Assembly (NCBI RefSeq): GCF_019308355.1 | Contig: NZ_JAAGKM010000017.1 | Location: forward strand, 1-56,196 | Origin: Empedobacter falsenii | GTDB lineage: Bacteria; Bacteroidota; Bacteroidia; Flavobacteriales; Weeksellaceae | DNA length: 56,196 nucleotides | Direction of reading: 5' to 3' | Shown: piece by piece, positions 1 to 7,883 of the stretch | Position numbering within the stretch: the stretch's first letter is position 1 | Layout of the letters: every line of letters starts with the position of its first letter | The notes under the pieces: generated by a model | What the model saw: only the letters and a program-made list of their open reading frames with translations | The model's database searches: none | What the model was told of the DNA's origin: nothing | Program-made: the position numbers and the translations under genes

Positions 1-130
1 TGTTCTTGGATGATTTGTGTTACAGATTTTTTCATAATAAACTGTGTTTTATAAATTTAATAAAATTAAATAAGGTGGATTACTAACCCACCTTATTTTA
101 TGTTTACACAGTTTTTTGGACACTGTCACA
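1..130 (-). mobile_element. Outward-facing end of an insertion sequence (IS256-like?), transposase start at the edge
   Basis: Read on the minus strand, this stretch begins with a terminus containing GTGTCCAAAAAACTGTGTAA. It continues through a hairpin (AATAAGGTGG with CCACCTTATT, about 70-99) and reaches an ATG at 35. That ATG opens a frame, MKKSVTQIIQE, which runs off the window. A terminus, a hairpin just inside it and an ORF starting after about 95 bp fit an IS whose body lies outside the window. The terminal sequence resembles IS256-family ends and also resembles the far right edge of this window, but family assignment is from memory and weak. The outer boundary is probably near 121-127. 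Confidence 0.45.
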
Positions 131-179
131 GAAAAGTAGTATTTTCGATATACACTAATTCATCTTAATCCTAAACTTA

Positions 180-530
180 CTATACAAGAGAGTTTTGATA
201 ATTAAAACTCCTATTATAGTTTTTCCATCTTTTATTCAATTTTTCTGATTGTAAATGCGCAGCATTTGGAGTTAAATAATCACAACTTACTTGTGGTCTC
301 AATTCATTATATGATTTAAGACTATTATTAACTTTAATCTTTGTCTGATCAAAACCTAATGAGCTTTCATACAGGTTAAACTCCATTTTAATCATTCCAT
401 TAACCCTTTCTGCCATTGCATTTTCATAGGGATCACCTTTTTCGATCATACTTATGAGCAATAAATCTCTGATCTATAATTTCGCATCCAAACATCAATT
501 TCCTAAACCATAAATTCTAGTAACTTCTTT
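180..530 (-). pseudogene. IS3-family transposase (OrfB) remnant, 3' part only
   Basis: The open part (180-461) encodes about 90 residues with the integrase-core signature YENAMAERVNGMIKMEF, which contains the last catalytic Glu of the DDE triad of IS3/IS150-type OrfB, followed by a typical tail (SYNELRPQ...LTPNAAH). The upstream catalytic half is missing. Sequence 462-530 still holds out-of-frame bits of the preceding region (for example the SH stretch before the Glu motif) but is frameshifted. It is a dead element fragment. It abuts the LuxR-type gene stump on its right, so the original insertion probably broke that gene. Confidence 0.75.
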
Positions 531-613
531 TCTTGGTAAACCACTTTCAACTTTTTCTGTTTTTTTCATACACTTGCAATTTGTGTATAGCTAATTCAGG
601 ACAAGTCATATCC

Positions 614-802
614 TTTAATCCTGAAATGACTCCAGACGAATTCAAATTTTGTTCTTTACTCAAATTAGGTTTTACAACAAAAGATATTACAGAATACAAC
701 AACCTTGCAATAAGAACTGTGCAAACAAGAAAAAGTAGATTAAGAAAAACCTTTGACATCTCTTCTGAAATCGATTTATACAAATGGATTGACGAAGTTT
801 GA
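614..802 (+). pseudogene. 3' stump of a LuxR-type HTH regulator
   Basis: The last 62 residues before the stop at 800-802 read as a LuxR/GerE helix-turn-helix of the sort that ends flavobacterial TPR or two-component regulators: FNPEMTPDEFKFCSLLKLGF, TTKDIT, then the recognition helix region AIRTVQTRKSRLRKTF. The open frame extends back to 533, but residues 1-27 have no relation to the family and come from the neighbouring IS remnant. The sensor and TPR part is absent. I infer that insertion and later decay of the IS3 element removed the rest. It is unlikely to be expressed as a functional regulator. Confidence 0.65.
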
Positions 803-952
803 AGGATGAATGACATAGCTAAATCACCTCTATTTACAAGAAGTAAAAATATTTTATGTAAACAATATTCATAAACTTTAACACATTGATTTTTAAGTAT
901 TCATTCCAAAAATGAGACATTTTTCTTAAATTAGTATTTAAACGAATGAAAT

Positions 953-1531
953 ATGAAAATCTTATATACTTTATTTACAATTATTTGTTTATCGCAATTT
1001 AGCTATGCGCAATATTTTACTTTAACATCAAATGGATTTGTTTCATCTAAAGATAAAACTGATTATATCGTAATTGATAAACCAAATACCAAAAAAAATG
1101 AGTTATACAGAATTGTGTTGTCAGCCTTATCGAGTATGTACAAAGATCCAAAGAAAGTATTGAGTTTAGCCGAAAATGAAAGCATAACAATAAATGGATA
1201 TGAGCAAGAAGCTTTAACTGTAAAACAAAAAATGAATTATATGCAAATAGGAAAGTCAAAGATTGAATATGACTTATCTTATTCGATTACAATTCTCTTT
1301 AAAGATGATAAAATTCGAATTAATCGACCTTCTTTTGAAGCAAGAAAGTGGAATTCGAGCATAGGAGATTATTATTATCTCGTATTGAATCCAACAAGCA
1401 AAAACAAAAATTCTATCTATAATAAAAAGAATGAAGTCGATTATCCTGATGCAGTAACTGGTTTGGAGAATCATTTTAATAAATTAATTCAAGAGATTTT
1501 AGATAAATCGAATAAAATTAATAATTGGTAA
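953..1531 (+). CDS. Secreted DUF4468-like protein
   Basis: A 192-residue protein with a clear Sec signal peptide (MKILYTLFTIICLSQFSYAQ, cleavage after about residue 19). The mature part starts by describing a conversion-type domain (YIVIDKPNTKKNELYRIVLSAL) followed by alternating beta strands and an acidic patch. This matches my recollection of DUF4468, a TBP-like fold found in Bacteroidota exported proteins of unknown role. No catalytic residues are recognisable. The gene stands alone. The next gene is convergent, separated by about 200 bp, and I see no promoter match to TAnnTTTG close by. Function unknown. Confidence 0.6.
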   Translation: MKILYTLFTIICLSQFSYAQYFTLTSNGFVSSKDKTDYIVIDKPNTKKNELYRIVLSALSSMYKDPKKVLSLAENESITINGYEQEALTVKQKMNYMQIGKSKIEYDLSYSITILFKDDKIRINRPSFEARKWNSSIGDYYYLVLNPTSKNKNSIYNKKNEVDYPDAVTGLENHFNKLIQEILDKSNKINNW

Positions 1532-1706
1532 AAATTATAGAACCTCTCTATAGAAAATAAATTCAAAAATCTATTCTTTAGCCCATATATTTGTTCTCTT
1601 TTACCTATCCTACTCTACGATTTTTTTTGCTTTATTGGCTTTCGAATCATTCCTGCAATCATTAATCTTATTTTTTAGTTCGGTGTTTAATTCCCTTAAA
1701 ATAAAA

Positions 1707-1728
1707 AAGCGAATCAAATGATTCGCTT
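1707..1728 (-). terminator. Terminator of the siderophore receptor gene
   Basis: Perfect stem AAGCGAATCA / TGATTCGCTT with a 2-nt loop, followed on the minus strand by a T-rich run. It lies just 8 bases past the receptor stop codon. The remaining 1532-1706 interval holds nothing else I can recognise. Confidence 0.8.
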
Positions 1729-1735
1729 TCATAAA

Positions 1736-3958
1736 TTAAAAATTGTATGTAAAACTTAGATTAAAAGTTCTTCCACGTCCAGCGTAATAAAACAATTCTG
1801 GAACTTTATATGCACTATACAAAACTTGTGATTTTGCGCTCCAAATTGTTTGATAATCGGTATTAAAAATATTCTGAACACCTAAATTAATTTTACCAAA
1901 AGGTAATTTGTAAGCAACCATTAAATCTGATGTATTGTATGAATCGATCACATTTTCCAAACCATCTGTGTATTTGAAACTTTGTAAAGTTTGAAATCTA
2001 AAATTCCAATTATCAAATCCATAACCTGCATAAGCTGTAAATTTAGAAGGTCCAGAAGTTGAAACATCTTGTTTTTGCCAATCACCATTTTTCTCCACTT
2101 CAGATTTGATTAGCAATGTATTTGCTCCAACATAAAATCCTCCGTTCGTATAAGAAACCTCTGCTTCTACGCCCATATTTCTTAATTTTTGATCAACCAC
2201 TTCTACCCAAAGATTTAGTCCATCACGTTTTAAAGCAATATTTTTGTCGGAATTACTGATAAATCCAGAGATTTGTCCTTTAAATCCATTATTTGTTCTG
2301 AAACGATAACCAAGTTCAAATTGTCCTGTTTTCACACCAGAAAGAGGAGAATCTTTTACATTCACACTCGAACTTAAATCCCAATTATTGGTTGCAGAAT
2401 TAAATTTATAATTTCCATATCCATAAAATTTTGATGGATCAGCTAATGAAACTCCTTGTGAATAAGTTGTCCAAATTTGGTTCACTTCATTAATTTTATA
2501 TAACAAACCAGCATTTAGCATCGTCATATTATAGCTACTTTTTCCACCTGGAATATAATCGGCACTGTTTCCATAACCATTAGCGATTTGCAATTGTTGA
2601 GTAGAACCAATAAAATCATCCAACTTAATTGAAATATCTTGGTAACGAATTCCTCCCGAAACTTTCAATTGGGGTAAAATATCATACTCAGCTTGCGCAT
2701 ATCCAGCAAAACTTGTAGAATGATTAGTTGGATAACGATCAATCGTTAAAACAGTGTGATTAATCATTCCTCCACTTGATAATGACTTCTGAGAATCAAA
2801 TACATTTTGTTGACCTTCAAACTTTTCAAAATCAACATCTGCACCGTATGTTAATTTCAATTTTCCCCAATCTTTGACCAAAACAGCTTTTAGACCCGAA
2901 TAATACGTATCCTGTTGAGAAGCCGACATATAAGGACTTGTCCCAGAAGGCAACGTTAAATTACCTGGGAATGGATAAAATCCTAATTTCTCGACACGAG
3001 AAGCAAATTGAACATACACATCTTGCCCTCCTAAAATATTAGTTCCATTATAACTCAATGTTCCCATTACACGCTCTGTTCCTGGATTTTTATCCGTATC
3101 AAAACCATCACGCATCTCCAAAACAGAAGCATCTCCTTTGGTTAAAACACTAATGTTTTCACCTAAATATAGACTACGATCTCCACTATATTTGGAACGA
3201 TAATATTGCACAGATCCATTGATTTGATGATTCGGATTGAATTTATAACCTGCTGTTGCCAACACATCAATAGATTGATTATATTGTAAATCTAATTGCG
3301 AAATATCTGCAAATATTTGATCTCCATCTGCATCATAAGCTCCACCATTTTGTTGAAATGCAACAGCCAAACGTCCCGTAAATTTATCATTTTTGTAACC
3401 AATAGATTGAGCAACGCGCCAATCATGATCATCACTTCCTGAAAAACCTGTACGTAAACCAAGTTCTGTTTCGCCACTAATTCCATTTTTTAGTGCTTTT
3501 TTCGTCACAATGTTGACAATACCACCTGTCGCATTTCCGCCATAAATTGCGCTTGCACCAGATAAAACCTCAACTCTTTCGATATTAAACGGATCAATTG
3601 CATCTAATTGACGACTTATGTTACGGATACTGTTTAAAGAAACTCCATCTATCATCACCAGCATTGAACGTCCACGCATATTTTGACCATAATTTGATCT
3701 TCCTTGCGAACCAACATCCATCCCTGGAATCATAATCGCTAAAGCTTCTTTTAATGGAACACCATTTTTAGCTTGTTGTGCAATTTGTTCTTGATTGATC
3801 ACCCAAACAGTTCCTGCCAAATCAGATATTTTAGTAGGTTTTCTTGAAGCAACTACCACAACATCATTCAAATCTGTGGATATACTATCATTCGTTTGGG
3901 CATATGACAGCGAGGCACTCCCCAATAAAATTGTTAAACAGATGATATTTTTTTTCAT
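1736..3958 (-). CDS. TonB-dependent ferric siderophore receptor, IutA-like
   Basis: 740 residues, the usual size for this class. There is a signal peptide (residues 1-20), a plug domain (VVVVASRKPTKISDLAGTVW, MRGRSMLVMIDGVSLNS, RQLDAIDPFNIERVEVLSGA, GGIVNIVTKK) and a 22-strand barrel ending in the outer-membrane insertion signal RTFNLSFTYNF with a terminal Phe. The protein is colinear along its length with the ferric-aerobactin receptor IutA as I remember it, including the FYPFPG, SSQQDT, RYPTN and DDFIG..QQ stretches, so a hydroxamate-type xenosiderophore is the best guess. No siderophore synthesis genes are in view. It is divergent from the PepSY gene, with a shared palindrome between them that may be an iron-responsive operator. 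Confidence 0.9.
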   Translation of the reverse strand: MKKNIICLTILLGSASLSYAQTNDSISTDLNDVVVVASRKPTKISDLAGTVWVINQEQIAQQAKNGVPLKEALAIMIPGMDVGSQGRSNYGQNMRGRSMLVMIDGVSLNSIRNISRQLDAIDPFNIERVEVLSGASAIYGGNATGGIVNIVTKKALKNGISGETELGLRTGFSGSDDHDWRVAQSIGYKNDKFTGRLAVAFQQNGGAYDADGDQIFADISQLDLQYNQSIDVLATAGYKFNPNHQINGSVQYYRSKYSGDRSLYLGENISVLTKGDASVLEMRDGFDTDKNPGTERVMGTLSYNGTNILGGQDVYVQFASRVEKLGFYPFPGNLTLPSGTSPYMSASQQDTYYSGLKAVLVKDWGKLKLTYGADVDFEKFEGQQNVFDSQKSLSSGGMINHTVLTIDRYPTNHSTSFAGYAQAEYDILPQLKVSGGIRYQDISIKLDDFIGSTQQLQIANGYGNSADYIPGGKSSYNMTMLNAGLLYKINEVNQIWTTYSQGVSLADPSKFYGYGNYKFNSATNNWDLSSSVNVKDSPLSGVKTGQFELGYRFRTNNGFKGQISGFISNSDKNIALKRDGLNLWVEVVDQKLRNMGVEAEVSYTNGGFYVGANTLLIKSEVEKNGDWQKQDVSTSGPSKFTAYAGYGFDNWNFRFQTLQSFKYTDGLENVIDSYNTSDLMVAYKLPFGKINLGVQNIFNTDYQTIWSAKSQVLYSAYKVPELFYYAGRGRTFNLSFTYNF

Positions 3959-3976
3959 AGTGTGTTTTTAAATAAT

Positions 3977-3997
3977 TTATATTTGCTGCAAATATAA
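3977..3997. promoter_or_regulatory. Perfect 21-bp palindrome between divergent iron-uptake genes
   Basis: Half-site TTATATTTGC, one central T, then the exact reverse complement of the half-site. Each arm contains TATATTTG, the flavobacterial -7 element, so each gene of the divergent pair has a -7 on its own strand within one palindrome. The two start codons lie 19 bp (receptor) and 31 bp (PepSY) away. It may be both a double promoter and an operator (Fur-type is a guess from context). Confidence 0.65.
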
Positions 3998-4027
3998 TTT
4001 TTATTTATTCTAAATTAATTTTTATTA

Positions 4028-5122
4028 ATGAAAAAATATTTTCTCTTCTTTCACAAATGGTTTGGATTATTTACAGGTATTATTGTTTGTATTGTGGCAA
4101 TAACAGGAGCTATATTTTGTTTTCAAGATGAAATAAAAGATACTCTTTTTGATTATAGAAAAGTCGAGATTGTTCATCAACCATTCATAAAACCAAGTAA
4201 AATTATCCATAAAGTACAAGACAAAAATCCTAAACATGTTGTGCTTCGAGTGATGTATATGGATAAAGATCGATCAACGGTTGTGATGACGATGGATGAT
4301 AAAAAAGAATCTTACTTTGTGTATATTAATCCATATTCAGGGAAAATTTTACATCAAGAAAATATGAAACAAGATTTTTTCTTGGTGATACAATACATTC
4401 ATATGAATCTTTTATTGGGTGATATCGGAAAAAATATAATTGGTTTTTCAACTGTTATTTTTATCATGATTATGATAAGCGGTTTAATTCTTTGGTGGCC
4501 CAAAAAGAGAAAACAAGCTAAAAATGGGTTAACGATAAAATACAAAGCAAAATGGAAACGTATCAATTATGATTTGCATAATGTACTGGGATTTTATGCT
4601 TTTAGTATTGCATTTATTGTCGCTTTATCAGGTATTGCATTTAGTTTCAAACCTGTTCGCAATTCATATATGCAAATCGTTAATCTTGGAAAATCATTTC
4701 CAAATGAAGAAAAAGGATATGTCTATCAACCTAAAAAAATGTTAGAAAACAATTACACTATTGTTGATTCTGCATATGCTTATAGTTTAAAAAATAGTCC
4801 AACAGCTTCTATGTATTGGATTTATTTACCCGTACCCGAAAAAAATCCTTTGGCCATAAGAGCGTATCATAAAAGTTTGCGTTATTATGCGGTTGACGAA
4901 TATCAATTTGATTCGGAACAATTTCAGGTTTCTCAATTAATGAATGAGAATTTATCAAATGGTAAAAAGTTTGCAAACTCAATGTACGACATTCATACAG
5001 GACAAATATTAGGTTTATTTGGTAAAATATTAGCCTTTACTTCTTCAATAATTGTGGCAAGTTTACCTATTACAGGTTTTATAATTTGGCGAAATAAAAA
5101 ACGGAAGCAGAAAAGAAAATAA
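4028..5122 (+). CDS. PepSY-associated TM protein (iron-uptake reductase type)
   Basis: 364 residues. The N-terminal KWFGLFTGIIVCIVAITGAIF helix is followed by a periplasmic PepSY segment (about 30-115), two central membrane helices (about 130-156, ending LILWWPKKRK, and about 184-205, DLHNVLGFYAFSIAFIVALS) and a last helix near 335-355 with WRNKKRK. Conserved His in HKWFG, HMNLLLGD, DLHN and DIHTG resemble haem or metal ligands of the PepSY_TM family. Such proteins sit beside TonB receptors and are thought to reduce ferric siderophores at the inner membrane. The divergent arrangement with an IutA-like receptor fits that. The start codon is fixed by the signal-like first helix. Confidence 0.85.
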   Translation: MKKYFLFFHKWFGLFTGIIVCIVAITGAIFCFQDEIKDTLFDYRKVEIVHQPFIKPSKIIHKVQDKNPKHVVLRVMYMDKDRSTVVMTMDDKKESYFVYINPYSGKILHQENMKQDFFLVIQYIHMNLLLGDIGKNIIGFSTVIFIMIMISGLILWWPKKRKQAKNGLTIKYKAKWKRINYDLHNVLGFYAFSIAFIVALSGIAFSFKPVRNSYMQIVNLGKSFPNEEKGYVYQPKKMLENNYTIVDSAYAYSLKNSPTASMYWIYLPVPEKNPLAIRAYHKSLRYYAVDEYQFDSEQFQVSQLMNENLSNGKKFANSMYDIHTGQILGLFGKILAFTSSIIVASLPITGFIIWRNKKRKQKRK

Positions 5123-5226
5123 TTTTATTCAAACAATTGTTGAATAGATTATAAAATTTATTATTTCTATTAATTATATGTAAATTTTCAAACCAAATTA
5201 TTACGCTAACATCTTAATACATTTTG

Positions 5227-5234
5227 TAAATTTG
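5227..5234 (+). promoter_or_regulatory. murI promoter -7 element
   Basis: TAAATTTG matches the TAnnTTTG consensus and lies 20 bp upstream of the murI ATG. No good -33 TTTG at the 19-bp spacing. Confidence 0.5.
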
Positions 5235-5254
5235 TGCTTCAAAAATAAGCGAAT

Positions 5255-6064
5255 ATGCAAGGACCAATTGGTGTTTTTGACTCTGGTTATGGAGGATTAA
5301 CCGTTTTCAAAGAAATACAGAAAAAACTTCCGCAATACGATTATATCTATTTAGGTGATAATGCTCGTTGCCCTTATGGAATTCGCTCGTTTGAGACAGT
5401 TTATGAATACACCAAAGAATGCGTTTTTAAATTGTTTGATTTGGGATGTAACTTGGTTATACTTGCTTGCAATACAGCTTCTGCAAAAGCTTTACGAACA
5501 ATTCAGCAAAATGATTTACCCGAAGGCAAAAGAATTTTGGGTGTTATACGCCCAACAACAGAATCGATAAATGAATACACAAAGAATAACAAAGTCGGAA
5601 TTTTAGCTACACAAGGAACTGTTTTGTCTGAATCGTATAAAATCGAGATGAACAAATTTCATTCAACAATTGATGTTTTTCAATTGGCTTGTCCACTTTG
5701 GGTTCCTTTGGTTGAGAATAATGAAATTGATAGCAAAGCTGCGCACGATATTGTAGAAAAAGATATTCAACGCTTATTTGATCAATCATCCGAAATCGAT
5801 ACAGTTGTATTGGCTTGTACACATTATCCGCTTCTTCTTCCTGTTATTTCGCAATATGTACCAGAAAATGTAACAATTCTTTCGCAAGGAGAATTGGTCG
5901 CGAATAAATTAACTGACTATCTACATCGTCATCCCGAAGTAGAAACACAATGTTCAAAAAATGGGCATCTTACATTTTATACGACAGATGATGCGAAAAG
6001 TTTTGAAGCAAATACAACAATTTTTTATGGTCAGAAAATTACTGCTTCACATTTAGATGTTTAA
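5255..6064 (+). CDS. murI: Glutamate racemase
   Basis: 269 residues. It interconverts L- and D-glutamate in the cytoplasm to supply D-Glu for peptidoglycan. Diagnostic motifs: N-terminal IGVFDSGYGGLTV (Asp9, Ser10), LGDNARCPYG, first catalytic Cys72 in LACNTASA and second catalytic Cys188 in ACTHYPLL with the general-acid His190. Length and motif order match the family fully. It is a single-gene unit with its own -7 element and a strong terminator after it. In many flavobacteria it sits near bamA/ompH genes; here that context is absent. Confidence 0.97.
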   Translation: MQGPIGVFDSGYGGLTVFKEIQKKLPQYDYIYLGDNARCPYGIRSFETVYEYTKECVFKLFDLGCNLVILACNTASAKALRTIQQNDLPEGKRILGVIRPTTESINEYTKNNKVGILATQGTVLSESYKIEMNKFHSTIDVFQLACPLWVPLVENNEIDSKAAHDIVEKDIQRLFDQSSEIDTVVLACTHYPLLLPVISQYVPENVTILSQGELVANKLTDYLHRHPEVETQCSKNGHLTFYTTDDAKSFEANTTIFYGQKITASHLDV

Positions 6065-6095
6065 AATATTTTTCCAGAAAATATACCAATAAAAA

Positions 6096-6113
6096 ACCGA
6101 GCTAATGCTCGGT
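6096..6113. terminator. Bidirectional terminator between murI and the Gre gene
   Basis: Stem ACCGAGC / GCTCGGT with a TAAT loop, with A-run before and T-run after, so it can serve both convergent genes. Confidence 0.85.
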
Positions 6114-6137
6114 TTTTTTATTATGCTTTTGGACAAA

Positions 6138-6515
6138 TTATGAAACTGCTTCTACATTCAGAATTTCATATTTTTTTGAGCCATCATTTGCTGGCCATTC
6201 AATTACATCACCAATTTTATAACCAATTGTTGCTAAACCTTCGTCCATTAAAATAGAATGACGATTCTTTTTCGGTTTTGCCTTTTCTGGGCTAACAAAA
6301 TTTAATTGATATTCTTGATTTGAATTTAATTCTTTTATTGTTACTTTTTTCCCAACAGTCACAATATTATCAGCCAAATCTCTTCTCAAAATTTGTTCTG
6401 CATGACGCAATTCTTTTGTTAAGATATTTTCTTGTTCTGCTGTTACTTTTTTTCTTCTTAAATGGTCTTTAATTAAATCGTATAATCCTGTTGTTAAAAT
6501 AATATTTGTTGTCAT
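6138..6515 (-). CDS. GreA/GreB-family elongation factor
   Basis: 125 residues. The N-terminal half is a short helical segment (Leu/Arg/Glu-rich, about 8-50). The C-terminal half (about 50-120) is the FKBP-like GreA/GreB domain: VTVGKKVTIKEL, YQLNFVSPEKA, SILMDEGLATIGYKIGDVIEW. The coiled-coil hairpin is shorter than in true GreA (about 158 residues), as in the Rnk/small-Gre proteins common in Bacteroidota, so transcript-cleavage activity is uncertain. It probably binds RNA polymerase near the secondary channel. Downstream on its own strand is the bidirectional terminator; upstream is the long region holding a candidate small RNA. Confidence 0.8.
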   Translation of the reverse strand: MTTNIILTTGLYDLIKDHLRRKKVTAEQENILTKELRHAEQILRRDLADNIVTVGKKVTIKELNSNQEYQLNFVSPEKAKPKKNRHSILMDEGLATIGYKIGDVIEWPANDGSKKYEILNVEAVS

Positions 6516-6651
6516 TTTGATAAATTCTTAGTTAAACTTTCAATCATTCGAAGAAGATTCTCTAAGACTCAAATATCAAATAACCGAAAATAAAATTCGC
6601 TAAAATTTGATACAAATCTCCTTACAGAAAATTGAAAATAATTGATAATTG

Positions 6652-6744
6652 AAAAAAATAGAAGGTTCCCTGTCTCGAGTCGTAACAGGGATTAGTTGAT
6701 AAACTCTTTCGAGCTTCTTAAGAAAGTATCATCATGCAAATATG
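6652..6744 (-). ncRNA. Candidate small structured RNA (about 80 nt) with own promoter
   Basis: Read on the minus strand: -33-like ATTG (6767-6764), 19 bp, a -7-like CATATTTG (6744-6737), then a predicted transcript from about 6731. It contains the hairpin AAGCTC-GAAA-GAGTTT (GNRA tetraloop), the stem TCCCTGT/ACAGGGA (6691-6667) and a closing helix AGAAG (6718-6714) with CTTCT (6664-6660), next to seven T. This looks like a three-helix RNA ending at an intrinsic terminator. No ORF covers it. It could instead be a leader of the Gre gene 130 bp downstream, but the T-run argues for a separate transcript. Rest of 6516-6994: AT-rich, nothing else recognised. Confidence 0.45.
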
Positions 6745-6994
6745 CCAACGACAAAAACAACCACAATTGGTTGTTTCTTCTATAGATGTCAATAAAATTT
6801 GCCATGAATTGATTCTAAAATGATTAATTCAAAGTTACGATATCTTTCTCAGTCTAAAAAATATAAACCTTTTAAGATTATTTCATTAATGTCATTTCAA
6901 TAAAAAGAAACTTGAATTCAATTTCTGAAAAAACTGATAATCTTCATTTTCAAAATAAATAAAAACTGTCTAATTTTATAAAAATTTTAAGGAA

Positions 6995-7360
6995 TTGAAA
7001 TCTTACCTTTTCATACTAACTGTTGTTCTAATAACTTGTAGACCATTGCTACCTGTTATTGACTATTTGGTAAATTATGATAAGATTTCTAACGAATATT
7101 GTGTTAATATAGAGCGTCCAGAATTATTGTGTAATGGAGTTTGTTATCTGAAAGAACAAATTTCCAAGACTGTTAATGATGAACAAAATGATGATAATAA
7201 AATTCAAGTTTCTTTGCGTGCAATTGATTATTTTATTTATCAACCTACCTTCGAAATTAACACATTTACCTTCATAAAATCTATTGAAAAAATTTCGACT
7301 ATCGAATTAGCTTTCGAAACTCAATATCAATTAGATCAACAACTTCAGCCTCCTATTTGA
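6995..7360 (+). CDS. Small Cys-rich membrane protein with CNGxCYL motif (copy 1)
   Basis: 121 residues. TTG start (no in-frame ATG upstream; weak AAGGA just before). One N-terminal hydrophobic helix (4-25) is followed by EYCVNIERPE and CNGVCYLKEQ, with cysteines 36, 46 and 50, then a polar tail. The family is common in Bacteroidota beside copper or TonB-receptor genes and has no assigned function that I know of. Three cysteines just outside the membrane suggest soft-metal binding (inference). First gene of a tightly packed six-gene set; its paralogue follows 49 bp later. Confidence 0.7.
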   Translation: MKSYLFILTVVLITCRPLLPVIDYLVNYDKISNEYCVNIERPELLCNGVCYLKEQISKTVNDEQNDDNKIQVSLRAIDYFIYQPTFEINTFTFIKSIEKISTIELAFETQYQLDQQLQPPI

Positions 7361-7409
7361 TAAATAATTCTTGTTTATCAAATTATTATCTCATTAACAT
7401 TTAATCAAG

Positions 7410-7799
7410 TTGACATTTCATATAAGATTTGTCAAAAGTTTCAATTGTTTATTGATTGCATTGTTCGTGCTTTTAATTGGTTTTCGTTCATTAATTCCTT
7501 TTACTGTATTCATTAGTACTCAGGAGAAGATTATTGATGAATATTGTATCAATAAAGAGCGACCAGAAATGCAATGTAATGGAAAATGTTATTTATCGAA
7601 GCAACTAAAAGAAACGGAACAAGAATCTAATTCGGTTTTAGTAAAGAATATTCGATTTGCAGAAATTTATATACATTTCGAATGCTTAGCTATTCCATTT
7701 ATTCAAGATTTTATTGTAAAAATAAAACATCGATTCTTTTGGCAATCATCCTATTCTATCGATTGGGTTTTTAAATATCTAAAACCTCCAATTGTTTAA
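7410..7799 (+). CDS. Small Cys-rich membrane protein with CNGxCYL motif (copy 2)
   Basis: 129 residues, TTG start. It is a paralogue of the preceding gene: hydrophobic helix at about 12-36, then EYCINKERPE and CNGKCYLSKQ with cysteines 46, 56 and 60 in the same spacing, and a tail ending in PPIV (copy 1 ends in PPI). Outside the motif the two copies have diverged widely, so the duplication is old, or they are two distinct subfamilies kept as a pair. Likely co-transcribed with the MbnP-like gene. Function unknown; copper handling is inferred from neighbours. Confidence 0.7.
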   Translation: MTFHIRFVKSFNCLLIALFVLLIGFRSLIPFTVFISTQEKIIDEYCINKERPEMQCNGKCYLSKQLKETEQESNSVLVKNIRFAEIYIHFECLAIPFIQDFIVKIKHRFFWQSSYSIDWVFKYLKPPIV

Positions 7800-7883
7800 T
7801 TAATAGAACAAATATCCAGTATTGGAGAACAATAATTGTTTTCCAACAGCATTCTTATTCAAAAAAATTAAACAATTATTACA

